From Synura sp. LO234KE (lineage: Eukaryota > Sar > Synurophyceae > Synurales > Mallomonadaceae), in assembly GCA_015143735.1 (NCBI GenBank), contig VKHC01000432.1:1-12075 (forward strand): a DNA stretch of 12,075 bases, in the 5' to 3' direction. The translations under genes and the position numbers were made by a program. Of the stretch, positions 1 through 9,900 are shown in pieces. Every line of letters begins with the position of its first letter. The stretch's first letter is position 1. The notes beneath the pieces are model-generated. The model was not told the DNA's origin. It saw nothing but the letters and a program-made list of their open reading frames with translations, and ran no database searches.

Positions 1-220
1 GCGGGTTTTTCCCTCATTTTGATTTGTCTCTTTTGACTTTTCTACTACCCACACTAATTAACTATTAAGATTTTCGGCAAAAGTATATTAGAGAGGAGCG
101 GAAGTGGGAGTTGGAGGATTTACTCTTATAAGGGCGAATGACGGTGACAATGGGACTATTCTAATCAGGAAAGTCAATAACAAACAGGGGAAAGAGGTGG
201 CATCGTAATGCGAACAAACA
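1..220. other. 3' flank of the ABC1 kinase gene
   Basis: This stretch lies downstream of the kinase stop codon and would hold its 3' UTR and polyadenylation site. No AATAAA hexamer is visible on the minus strand. No other gene was recognised. Confidence 0.5.
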
Positions 221-451
221 TCACAACGAACTGACGATCTCTCCTCCCCCCTTCGTGGGAGACGGGGATGAGGGGGAGGACGACGTTGTTTTGGTGGATT
301 CACGACTTTCCCTCAACAAAGCAGTACCGAGTGGACTAAAAGTATCGAGTGCAAGACTGCCAATCAGAGGGACGTAATTTCGAAGGTTATCTTCGGAGAA
401 CAATTCCTTCGTTAAGCGCCTAGCATTCCTCTCCGCCACCAGAGCTGCCAC
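221..451 (-). other. Terminal exon 20 of the ABC1 kinase
   Basis: The exon follows acceptor CCCTTCAG and encodes residues 695-770, ending in TGA (223-221). The first half ([18 protein letters not shown]) is the amphipathic C-terminal helix typical of plastid/cyanobacterial ABC1 proteins. The last 30 residues are a Ser/Thr/Pro/Gly-rich tail that looks disordered. That low-complexity tail is the least certain part of the model: an unseen further splice could replace it. Confidence 0.8.
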
Positions 452-3400
452 CTGAAGGGACAAAGGAAGTTGCGATATATGAGGCTATATAATAAGTATT
501 TCACAACAAATCAGCAATCTTCACAGCCAGGAGAGTGAGAAAGTTGTAACCACCATACACGGTTGCACTCTTAAAGGCCGTTTCAATAAATGCAGACGGA
601 GTTATAAGTCGGGTGTGAAGAATCCCTTACCTCGGTGAGAATGGGAGCGGCTCCTCGCAATACGGGTTGATATTTGGCCAACACTGCGCTCGGGTTCGTG
701 TTCTGTCAGAAGGAGAGCGAGATAAGGGGAGAACCCTTCATTTATGGGCAAATACAACGTTTGGTTTCATAAAAACACGGAAGCACCTCGAAAATTCGCT
801 TGACAAATGAGGACAAGCCCAAGGGTGCGCCTGAACCTGAGCCCGACGAGCCTCGCGGATTGTCCCCAATAATCTACGAAAAGATGTAAGTATAAAACAC
901 CACAAGTTTATCAGTAAAAGCTCGAAGCTACTATATCTAGTGAGTCATCAGTAAAGGTAATTACGCGTGATATGATGTAATCGAATCGTGTTCAGAGACA
1001 AAATGGTTTTAAATAAGTGGTGGTGTAATCTTCGCGCCATTCATCGCGCAGTACTCCTCAAACTGTTAACGCGAGCAGAGATGGTGGGTAGCTGTAGACG
1101 ACACTAGAGTTGAGCCACTCACACTTTTCAGTACGATGTCGAGAAGCCCCAAGACTCGGTCCACTCGCTCCTTGTCTGGTGCTACGGGTGGTCTGACAAG
1201 TGGTGCGCGAGGGAAGGGGAAAGTGAGTGGAGTAGTTTAGCAAGACTAATGCAGCGGCTCGCTAGTCTAGTTCTGAGGTAGTGGATGGAGTCGAGGGAGT
1301 GCTGGTAGGGCACATATGGAAACGGCATTAAAACTGAAATTGAAAAAACCAAGTTGGGAATATGGGCTGTACTAATTACCTTGGTATTATACCGCTGGAG
1401 ATGACGGACGCAAGCACTTGGGCGGTGAGCTGGACAAGAAGGGAAGAGTTCACTGAGTTCGATAATAAAGATCGTGTCTTTACAAGACGCTGCACTTACC
1501 CCCAGAGAATCGACAGTGTCGGCGATCTCTCGCACCAAAGGTTCTCTAAGGACTCTGCACAGTAGAAATCCAATGCGATCATATTCAATTTTATTCCATA
1601 GCAGGATAAGTTTTTAAGAATGTCTGCAGCGAGTGTATCGACGGTCGATGGACTGGACACCGTGCACCGTGTTCTCCAATGCACACCGAGGATGTGATAC
1701 CGATAAAAATTCAATGTCACGGGGATAAAGGAACAAGTGTAGTGTCCAAACATCCATACTATCTACTCAAACAGGAGGGTACCAACGCACCTTCCGCTAT
1801 CAGATAACAGGAAAGTAAATATCTGAGACAGAATCTCCGCCGTTACATTCCCCGATTGTTCCGTGTCTGTGTAGACCTAGAATGATATAAACACCCGTAC
1901 ATAAACAGAAATTGCCATATGTGAATTACCAATTGATTTTATACAGACACATTTCATGTGCAATTGATTCTTGTATATGTTAAAATCAACATCTCCTTCC
2001 CATTTCGTCAGGATATGATTTATCAATGTCGAGAAGTTCAAAAGAGTGGATGGTTATTAGATAAGCGAATCCCTTAGAATCACAATCTACAACTGATCGA
2101 AGTAAATATTATATCATTTACTAGGACCAGCTTTCACATCGGATACGTAGATAGGACGAGCCGAGAAAATAAATATGACTGCAGGATCGAGAAAATGACC
2201 CAATTTGATTTAAATTTAAGGTACTGATCGATACCCCATCTGACAAGCTAATTTCTAAGGAAGGCTTTCGATGGAAATATAGTGTTGCTCTTTGAGACAG
2301 TAAAAACTACTTCGATCCAAAAGCATGTTTATGACGGTTCTCTTGAATCACAAACCCTACGAGCTGAATTGAAGGCAGCACACGGTGTAGTGTCGGGCGG
2401 ACATTTTGCAATCAACGGCAAGAACTAGAATATGATCAAAAATCCTTTGCTACTATCGTTATTCAAGCAGGCAAACGAAACACCAACGGCTACTGCGGTC
2501 ATCAAATACATCCCCAAACTGTAGAGACTTTATTATATCTCCCACATAATGCATCCATAAGCTTATACTTACGGAAAATATATTGAAAACGAATTGAGAA
2601 GTTGCAGCAGTCTTATGAATTAGGTAACGCAGCTTATATTTCGATTATGTGCTATTGTAGATTCAATTTTGTTGAGTGAACCCGACCGCCAAATGCTAGA
2701 TAATCTCATTTCATATTGTACTTTTAAAGAATTATAGCCCACACCGATCGTTCCAAACCAACATAAAACAAAGGTTGTGGATAGAGCGCGTTCACACAGA
2801 CGACGACTGCCGCTTTAATCTGTACTCGGTTCCCGAAGCATCAGAACCACTTACCTTATTTATATCGGACCGTCGCTGCGCCGCCTTGAGCGCCTGAGCG
2901 TAGCCAACAAGCGAGTACACACATTGAAGAGAGCACAACAGATCATTAAAGACACTTTTATTGGTACAGTTGCGTACACAGAGACTCACTTCGAAATCTC
3001 CGGCCACCGCGGCGTCGGCGTTCGCAGAGATCGACACGAACTGCTCCAGTTTATCCCATCTGAGGGACGCGACGCAGTATATCAATCACCAATCGTATTG
3101 GCTTGAAAAGCTTCTACTACAGAACGACGCGTGACTGGAGTGTGACGACTCACCGGATACCTCCGTTCTTATTCACAATAACGGCTCTGAGCAGCTCAGC
3201 GAGCTCCGGTGAAGATGAGGTCAAAATTTGTTTCGCTAAGAGGTGCAGAGTAATGGGTAATTCTGAGTTACTAGTCCGTCGTATTAATTGTGTCGAATAC
3301 AAACAGATTTCGAATGCAATAAAAGCTATATTTTTAAGTGTTCGATAGATAAAATATCTCGCCACTAATGGGGACTGTTACATTGCACCCTCCCGTGGCA

Positions 3401-6400
3401 TATGGAATAAGGGACAGCAGGTAGAATTTATGTGCGGATCTACGAGATTGGAGCGGGGGTGATCATTGCAGTGCTCACCTACGAATGGGTAAGCGCCGCG
3501 TATTAGTCTGAAGTCCGGGTCCACGTAGAGCGCTAATCCTTCTAGAATAGTCAGTGTCCGTATGACCAGACTGCGCGAAGGAGACGGAGCAGGAAAGGAA
3601 TGCACAGAAAGTTACGCAGTCACTTAACATTTCGGATGATTTCTAGAAGTACACGTGAATGAGGAGCATGCAGTAGCCCACTAGTTCGGACACAACAAAT
3701 AAACTAGACATTTTTATATACAAATGTAAATCTACCCTGTTTCATTCATTCTGGATGGGATAAAGTATGTAGAGAAGTAGACCAGTCCTATATCCGCATA
3801 TAAGTATAGCTAACAACACGAGGGCGGTGCTTACGTGTAGAATGGGGGCAATCTGACGGGCAGTAGGTAGGAAATCGAATTAATATTCCTGCTGAGCTGG
3901 GTGAAGTTCAAGGTGGACCCGCGCCCTGCCATGAGATTGACAGTGACATCGTAAATAAATCTTTAGCACCTTATTCGCTACAAATTAATTGCTACAAACC
4001 CGCGAGCAGAGTGCCTTTGCCGTTCTCAACTAGTAAGAGAAAGTTATAATCATTCATATCATCAGTGGACAGGTAACAGTATATTCAGGTCCATGAATGA
4101 GTGAGCGCCAAAGTGATAAGAAATCGATAGTATTGGTGAACTAGATTGATCCTCCCAATCGTACACATCTACACAATCGAACGGGTCGTGCATCCAGGGG
4201 AGTGTGCTAACATCATCCGTGTATACAGCTATAATAGCATATACATGTATGTATGTCCACAACGATGTGAATGATCAGGAAATGGTTTACCATTCACGGT
4301 GGAGTTGAACACTGCCGCGTTGAGTGCCGCCACCACCACCTAAGGATGCATGCACACGGAGGTAATGTCAAACCCATCACATACAAATGTACATGGAAAG
4401 AGAGCATGTAGCGTTGACAGTGTTTCGTTCGGACAATATCTTTGAATCAAGAAAGCATACGAAGGCAGAGATACGAACACTTCTAAATTACTGCCTGGTT
4501 ACCTGTGTGTCCGTGTCAGGAGGGAAGAAGTCAAGATCGCGCAGATTGCTCACGACCATGTCCAGGTCTTTGTTCACAAGTCCGAGCACTGTCCCGATCA
4601 TACCGTAGCGCTTAGCGGAAGGAACCTGCAGGACACCAGGTCCAGGTCCACGTCACACTAGTTTCACAGAATCCACGTCAAATATTGCAAATGCATGGCG
4701 GGCGTGAAGTAGTGGGTGTCAGGTGTCCACCTCTCATCGGTAACTTCCAGAGTGTTGAAAAAAACATTGTATCGGAATTAAAGTACATATGTTGAGACGA
4801 CAAGAAGTTACATAAAGTAGGGTAACAGATTTACAATTCTAAAACTTTACTCTCAGTCCATAGCACACCACATGAATACGTCCAGGCAGGAATGCGCTCT
4901 CCCACCCACCCACCTCCGCCATCATCCCGAAGTCCAGGTATGCAAGTTTGTTGTCTGGAGTCTGCAGAAGGTTCCCTCTGTGCGGGTCCGCGTGGAAGAA
5001 ACCGCTGACATTTACACACGCGCAAGTACAATCCGTTACTTACAAAATCGAAAACGCGAGCAGAATGTGACACTCCGCCCGCCCTCCTCCTTGACCCCAC
5101 GGAAGTCATCCAGTGACACGGACGCAATTTTAGACATAAGTCTCTTACGTGTCGAGGAGCTGGAGGACCGAGCACTGGAGACCTATCGTCAGCATACGCT
5201 CGCCTGATTCGCACACATCACGACGGAGGGGTAGGGGTGAGGGTGAGGGGGATACGGTAATCTGCGAGGGGGGATAACGCTAATTGGGCATTGATGAATG
5301 TTATTCGTAGGCAGCGAAAAGGTGAATCAGAAGTGTCCTTTCCACGTTGCACGAGTGAGTTAGGCAGGAGCAGAGGAGGGCATTCTCATACGACACTACT
5401 GGTTGAGCTCTATCAAGGATCTCCCACGCCTCACCGCCCTGAGCCCACGGACCCTTCACGCCTTCCACAAACTCCATCGTCAACACCCGCTAACGATACA
5501 CAACATGATCACAGCGCGGCGAAGCGATGCGTACAGCGCGACGGAGACTATTTTTAATATTTAATTGATGAACAATTTCTATACTTCAACTTGTAATGTT
5601 TGTTGATCATGAGGAGACGGCTACAGATACACACCTGTGTGGTTAAGTTCATATAGACTTCCGGAACATATATGCCAGGAATGTGGCCGTAGAGCTGTTT
5701 GAATCTCTGGCAGTTACGCGCCTCTTGAATATAATTGAGTTCGCAGAATAACTGCCGTCCGAATTCATCTGCAATACCAACCTAACGCAAGTCAAGGGTG
5801 AGTCTCTAGGAAAATTCTTGGTTGAAATTGGGATTCGGAAGACGCGTTTGATGCACGCATTCATGATAACTAGTTCCTATTTGAGGTCGATATGATATGC
5901 AATAAGTAATCCTTTCTTAACGACAAATAGGCATCAAGAGAAACTAACCATGTCCGATCTCAGCTTCTTAGATTTCTTCAAATATGCTGCAGCTTTGCGT
6001 AGAAGAAACATGTCAAGAGTAGCGGAGGGAAGGGCGTCCGGCCTCTGAACCTAATGTGGTGAAACCAATAAACGAAGTAAACGACCAATCCATGAAGCTA
6101 CAAAAGTCGTGTAGGATACTATTTGAGGGTAAAATATGTGCATATTTTTACTTTGTAGAAGCACTCTTGTTGTACGTCACCTTAATGGCAACAAGTTTGT
6201 TTGTATCGCGAATCCTTGCTCGATAAACTTGCCCGATAGATGCACTTGCGATTGGATATATTGGATCAAATTCAAATATTTCATTGGGATCTCGCTTGAG
6301 ATCATCCCGCATAATATCAAAAGCGATTTCATTATCAAAAGTTCCGACTTCGTCTTGAAGCTTTTGCAGTTCCCTGACATATTCGGGAGATTTCACTATA

Positions 6401-6846
6401 TCCGGTCTAAGAGCTAATGCCTGACCTGATTTGATGAGAGTTACTGATTTACTCTGTACGATAGAATTTTTCAAATCAGCAGCACGAATATTTAGAAGCT
6501 TCTGATTTTCATTATAGCTTCTAAAATTGGACGTGATGTTCTCAATCCTCCGGCTGATCCACCACCCCAGGATTGGACTTCCAATAGTAACCAATCGCTC
6601 CCAAACCTCTAAGGGTCTGCGCGAGAAGTACCTCTCTATCTCATCAGCATTATAAGATCTATATAGACTAAATTTTCTGCGACTATATATCCCAAATTTG
6701 TTCTCCGCATCTATTTTTGTTTGAACATTTGTAATCTTTAACATTGAAGAAACATAATTGTTATTTGATATATCGAATGAGAAGCAGTTGTGCCAATATC
6801 CGATAAAAATAGGAAAGAGTAGTAGTGTGCCTAATAGCATCTTCAT
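221..6846 (-). CDS. ABC1/UbiB-family atypical kinase, probably organelle (plastid) targeted, 20 exons, 770 aa
   Basis: Exons, 5' to 3' on the minus strand: 6846-6181, 6050-5949, 5781-5635, 5489-5435, 5203-5149, 5004-4914, 4625-4503, 4339-4291, 3925-3835, 3570-3479, 3235-3154, 3059-2990, 2893-2855, 1876-1791, 1554-1500, 1429-1380, 1192-1123, 873-787, 702-631, 451-221 (TGA). They sum to 2313 nt, and every intron is GT-AG. Seen: signal peptide 1-21; KSGQ 139-142; Ala-rich loop ASASIGQV 200-207; catalytic Lys222 in VAIKVQRP; ELNY 270-273; [10 protein letters not shown] 344-353 (catalytic-loop Asp348); LDFGM 365-369 (metal-binding Asp366); RLPPFY and [11 protein letters not shown] downstream. Known: the family supports prenylquinone and lipid metabolism with an atypical kinase/ATPase fold, and plastid members sit in plastoglobules or thylakoids. 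The length is near plant plastid members. The exact subfamily is not assigned. Odd: ExD reads E-L-N. The start Met6846 was chosen because it directly precedes the signal peptide. Individual short exons could be shifted slightly, but the joined frame and family match make the model strong. Confidence 0.93.
1877..2854 (-). other. Intron 13 of the ABC1 kinase gene (978 nt), no gene found inside
   Basis: This is the longest intron, against 70-365 nt for the other 18. It runs from donor GTAAGT (2854) to acceptor TTCTAG (1877). It is AT-rich and has no long reading frame or recognisable family motif. A 9-bp direct repeat (caattgatt at 1930-1938 and 1961-1969) lies near its 3' end. I see no terminal repeats or mobile-element protein. 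A missed small exon is unlikely, because the flanking exons join into sensible, in-frame protein. Confidence 0.8.
2855..2893 (-). other. Exon 13 of the ABC1 kinase, a 39-nt in-frame mini-exon
   Basis: The exon encodes [13 protein letters not shown] (residues 542-554) between acceptor CTCAG and donor GTAAGT. Both flanking introns are phase 0, so leaving it out would delete exactly 13 residues without changing the frame. It lies in the C-terminal helical part, after the RWDKLEQF block. The 978-nt intron 13 follows immediately. Confidence 0.8.
3926..4290 (-). other. Intron 8 of the ABC1 kinase gene (365 nt)
   Basis: The intron runs from donor GTAAAC to acceptor GGCAG and is phase 1, splitting Gly430. 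A reading frame of 66 codons on the minus strand (4062-4262) lies inside it, but it has no family resemblance and reflects chance. No RNA gene or repeat of note was seen. Confidence 0.75.
4914..5203 (-). other. Exons 5-6 of the ABC1 kinase: catalytic loop and DFG
   Basis: Exon 5 (5203-5149) encodes [18 protein letters not shown] and ends with two bases of Thr342. The 144-nt intron 5 follows. Exon 6 (5004-4914) encodes [12 protein letters not shown] and [10 protein letters not shown], which hold the catalytic Asp348 and the metal-binding Asp366. The family pattern is usually HADPHPGN; here Arg351 stands where Pro is common, a variant I would expect to be tolerated. Skipping either exon alone (55 or 91 nt) would shift the frame, so correct splicing here decides whether an active enzyme is made. 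Confidence 0.9.
5228..5251 (+). repeat. G-quadruplex-capable tract inside intron 4 of the kinase gene
   Basis: Four runs of three or more G with 2-3-nt spacers lie on the plus strand (5228-5231, 5234-5237, 5241-5243, 5247-5251). On the transcribed message the same bases form the C-rich pyrimidine tract that precedes the exon 5 acceptor (AATCAG, ending at 5204). Confidence 0.6.
6181..6846 (-). other. Exon 1 of the ABC1 kinase: targeting region, KxGQ and Ala-rich loop
   Basis: This exon encodes residues 1-222. Residues 3-17 form a hydrophobic core ([13 protein letters not shown]) that suits a secretory signal peptide. It ends near NCFSF (20-24), where an aromatic residue follows the likely cleavage site. 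About 60 basic and Asn/Ser-rich residues follow, then the ABC1 N-terminal extension with KSGQ (139-142). The exon stops exactly after the catalytic Lys codon (AAG, 6183-6181) at donor GTGACG. It is several times longer and visibly more AT-rich than the other exons. The bipartite plastid-targeting reading is inference; a secretory or mitochondrial route cannot be excluded. Confidence 0.88.
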
Positions 6847-6994
6847 GTAACAAACACGTTCGTAGCTGGTAATAATTGTTTTGCTACGTGGATTGGAAAC
6901 GGCAATTCAGTGAACGAAAGGAACTTTTATCAACCACCTATCGCTTGTCGATACTTCTCCCACCAGCATTCACCTTAAGTATTTACCCGCTATC
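6847..6994. promoter_or_regulatory. Divergent (bidirectional) promoter region between the kinase and the receptor
   Basis: Only 148 bases separate the two start codons, so both 5' UTRs and both core promoters must fit here unless transcription starts inside the opposite gene. Seen: two ACGT cores in mirror orientation, CACGT (6855-6859) and ACGTG (6886-6890), and an ATTGG (CCAAT on the minus strand) at 6892-6896. No clear TATA box was found. Such ACGT cores are typical binding sites of plant/algal bZIP or bHLH factors. Their use here is inference. Confidence 0.6.
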
Positions 6995-9900
6995 ATGCTT
7001 AATTTTTTGATAGTTAACGGGATTCTGATTTTTATTGGCGAAATAATATTTTTGTCGAGTAGCAGTCCTGTTTCGCACGTAGAGATTGCAGGAATGTTTC
7101 CTGTCCTAGATACTAATGGATACCAAGAGAAAGCTGCCTTTGTTTTGGCTTTAAGACAAATTAACGATAAGCATGATGGTGTTGCTGATTATCTTTTACC
7201 TGGAACCACGATCAAGTACACCATCCAAAACTCGTACGACACTTACTTGGGGTCCTTGGAAGACGCCCTTAACATAGAGCTATCTAGTTTCAATGGTACA
7301 GGAATAATTGCTTGCATTGGCGCAGCTTTTGATATTGAATCAGAGGCGATCGCCCAAGTTTTCAACGCATTTTCCACTAATCAAATAAGCTATGGTTCAA
7401 CTGCTTCCGCATTAAGCTATGCCGGGCCTTATCCCCGATTTTTTCGTACGTGTACATCTGAAGCTGCTCAAAGTATCGCGTTAGCGGACTTGGTTTACCA
7501 TCACTTCAAATGGGAAAGAGTGTCACTCTTTTACACATCAGATTCATACGGCAGCGATGGCGGTTACGTTTTCCAACAAGAAGCTGCTGCCTACGGAATC
7601 AAAATATTGTCAAATCATATCATACAGTCTGGCCAGCAAGACATGAGCAGTTTCATTAACGAAGCGTTATCCACTGGTACGAGAATATTTGTGTTATTTA
7701 TGGCGAGTCACGACGCGAACGTGCTCCTCCGACAAGGGTACCAGCTTGGCCTGTTTCGCGAAGGTACGCAAATACTGGGCAGTGGCTTCATGACCACACC
7801 AAGTTTATGGGCCAACATGACTCCGGACATGGCGAACACAATCTTGAAAGGGTACATAGGAGTAACACCCGCGTTTGGAATGAATTTAACTTTCAACCAA
7901 ACATTTGTCAACCACTGGAAAGCGCAAAAGAATACGATTCACCGATTTCCGAATGGTACTGTGGTGTGCGATGGGAGTGTAGATGATGACGGAAAACTCC
8001 TCTACAAGTACGGTGAGCACGGTTGTTCCGGACTTGACTTCAGTTCTTTCGACGCCAACGGATCCGACCTGGCGCCCTACGCCTCCTTCTCCTACGACGC
8101 AACCTTTGCGTTGGCCTCTGCGCTGCACTTCCTGCTCTATGTGAAGGGACTAGACGACGTTACGCCCGACGACCTCACCAACGCACTGCAATACAATACT
8201 AGTTTCATCGGTACCTCTGGACTTGTTTCTTTCCGCTACGGTGACCCGAATACGGGCTATGGTTTTGGTGACCGATTACACGATTTTAAGTTCAATGTGT
8301 TGAATTATCATCCTCCCACTGGAAGCGCTACGTTCGGTTCCCTGGTCACCGCCGGTGTGTGGTATGAAGGCCACGGGTTCCGACCTTGCACTTCCCCCTC
8401 CTGCAACCTACAGTTCCGCACATCAGACAATAGTATACCGATGGACACTCCACCGGTGATCTATCAGTCCATCTCTCCAGGTCTAAAGGCGTTGCTTGCG
8501 GTGGAGGCCGCTCTGTGTGTTATCGTAGTACTGGCTTTCACCGGGTTTGTGATTCTGCAATGGAAATCCCGACTGGTGCGAGCGGCCCAGCCGAAGATGC
8601 TTCTGCTCGTTCTGCTCGGAGGAATGCTGGGCTGTATGCGTGTGATCAATTCCTTGCTGAATGTAACGGACAAGACTTGTGTGTCCGGGACATGGCTCGC
8701 GCACTTGTGTTTCTGCCTTGTAACTTGCAGTTTATGCGCCAAGACGTGGCGGGTGCGCAAAGTGATGACCGCGGGGTTTAAGAAGGTGTCTGTGGGGGAA
8801 AATCAAGCCGTGGGAATCGTGGCGCTCGTCATGCTCTGTGTCTGTGTGTATTTGGGAATCATTACGGCCGTGGCAAAGCCCCGTCAGGCGTACATCAGCA
8901 ACGACCTTGGGAAGCTGCAGATAGAGAAGTATAGCGAGTGCACCTCGAGCAGTCCTTATTTAGGCATTGGACTCTACGCGGTGGAGGCGGGAATGCTCAT
9001 GTATGGCTGGCTGTTGAGCTGGGCCTCGAAGAACATACCGGACTCGATCAACGAAGGGAAGCACATTGCCCTGGGTGAGTATGGGCTGAGCGGGAGGGTG
9101 GAGGAGTTATGGGGTTGTTGACGGCCCGCGTGATCGAGGCGTTTGTTCCTGCCATGTTAACTGCGTTTCCCTATCCCTACAATCCCTTTATGATCGTGAC
9201 TAATCTTGTACGCCCGGTTGTGTCGTCATCCTTGTTCGGTGTTTGCAGCCACCTACGTCATCATATTTGTGTGCGTGATCGCATTCCCCGTGCTCTTCCT
9301 GCTCGGCTTCAATCCGCTTCAGAAGCAAGTGGTTGTATCGACCGGTTTCGCCATTTCCGTCGGCTTGTGTACGATCATACTTCTCGGACCTCGATTATTG
9401 CTGATCCTAGAAGGCGCGGAGTTGAATAACAACATGCGGATTGTACACCGCAGTCAGTCCAGAAGGTTCTTCTCCTCTATGATGTCGAGCAACCACGGGG
9501 ATCGAGAAGGAGTGCATTCCTCGAAAGATGATGCCATGATGTCAAACGCAATGCGCAAAAGTGTTATGGAGAGCAACCCTGAGCACTTCGTCCCGGGCGG
9601 GTCAGGCCATGACCCCCACTCCGGCGAACACGGAGATGCAGATTTCCCAGAGCCCGAGCGATTGCCCGGGCAAACGTCTGACAGCATTCTCGCTCGACTG
9701 CTTCCTCCGCCTCGTCAGCGTTTGTTAAATAAGATCGCGATGACGGAGAAGACTTTGCGTGGGCTGAAGGAGTCTCTGTCCGCCATGGACTCACGACCGT
9801 CACTGGGAATGAGCAAACATGGAGATTCGAATTGGATTTTTGGTCTGAGTCGACATGGGACAGACGGGCATGCCGCGAGCGCGAGTGTACATCACCCTCA

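Noticed and set aside
1117-1124. Alternative donor for exon 17 at GTGTGA (1124)
   Set aside because: It would remove one base and break the frame with exon 18; the GTGAGT donor at 1122 keeps it.
1182-1538. Minus-strand 118-codon frame beginning [13 protein letters not shown]
   Set aside because: Only its first residues are real (exon 15). The rest reads through introns and crosses exon 16 out of frame.
4636-4650. Short tandem ccaggt repeat upstream of exon 7
   Set aside because: Only about two and a half units just inside intron 6; too short to mean anything on its own.
4831-5214. Minus-strand 127-codon frame
   Set aside because: It reads through kinase exons 5 and 6 in the wrong frame. 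The spliced frame gives the catalytic-loop and DFG motifs instead.
221-6846. Kinase gene as a pseudogene, because its frame is broken in many places in raw DNA
   Set aside because: Every break falls in a GT-AG intron, and the joined exons give one open frame with the main catalytic residues intact.
7708-8128. Minus-strand frames antisense to the receptor ectodomain
   Set aside because: They are opposite-strand shadows of a well-supported coding exon and have no domain content.
6995-9121. A 708-residue receptor ending at TGA 9119-9121 as the complete gene
   Set aside because: It would lack TM6 and TM7. A strong GTGAGT donor and GTTTGCAG acceptor join the frame to sequence that supplies exactly the missing helices.
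9109-9429. Plus-strand frame of 106 codons overlapping the receptor intron and exon 2
   Set aside because: It is a shadow of the spliced receptor frame and has no family resemblance.
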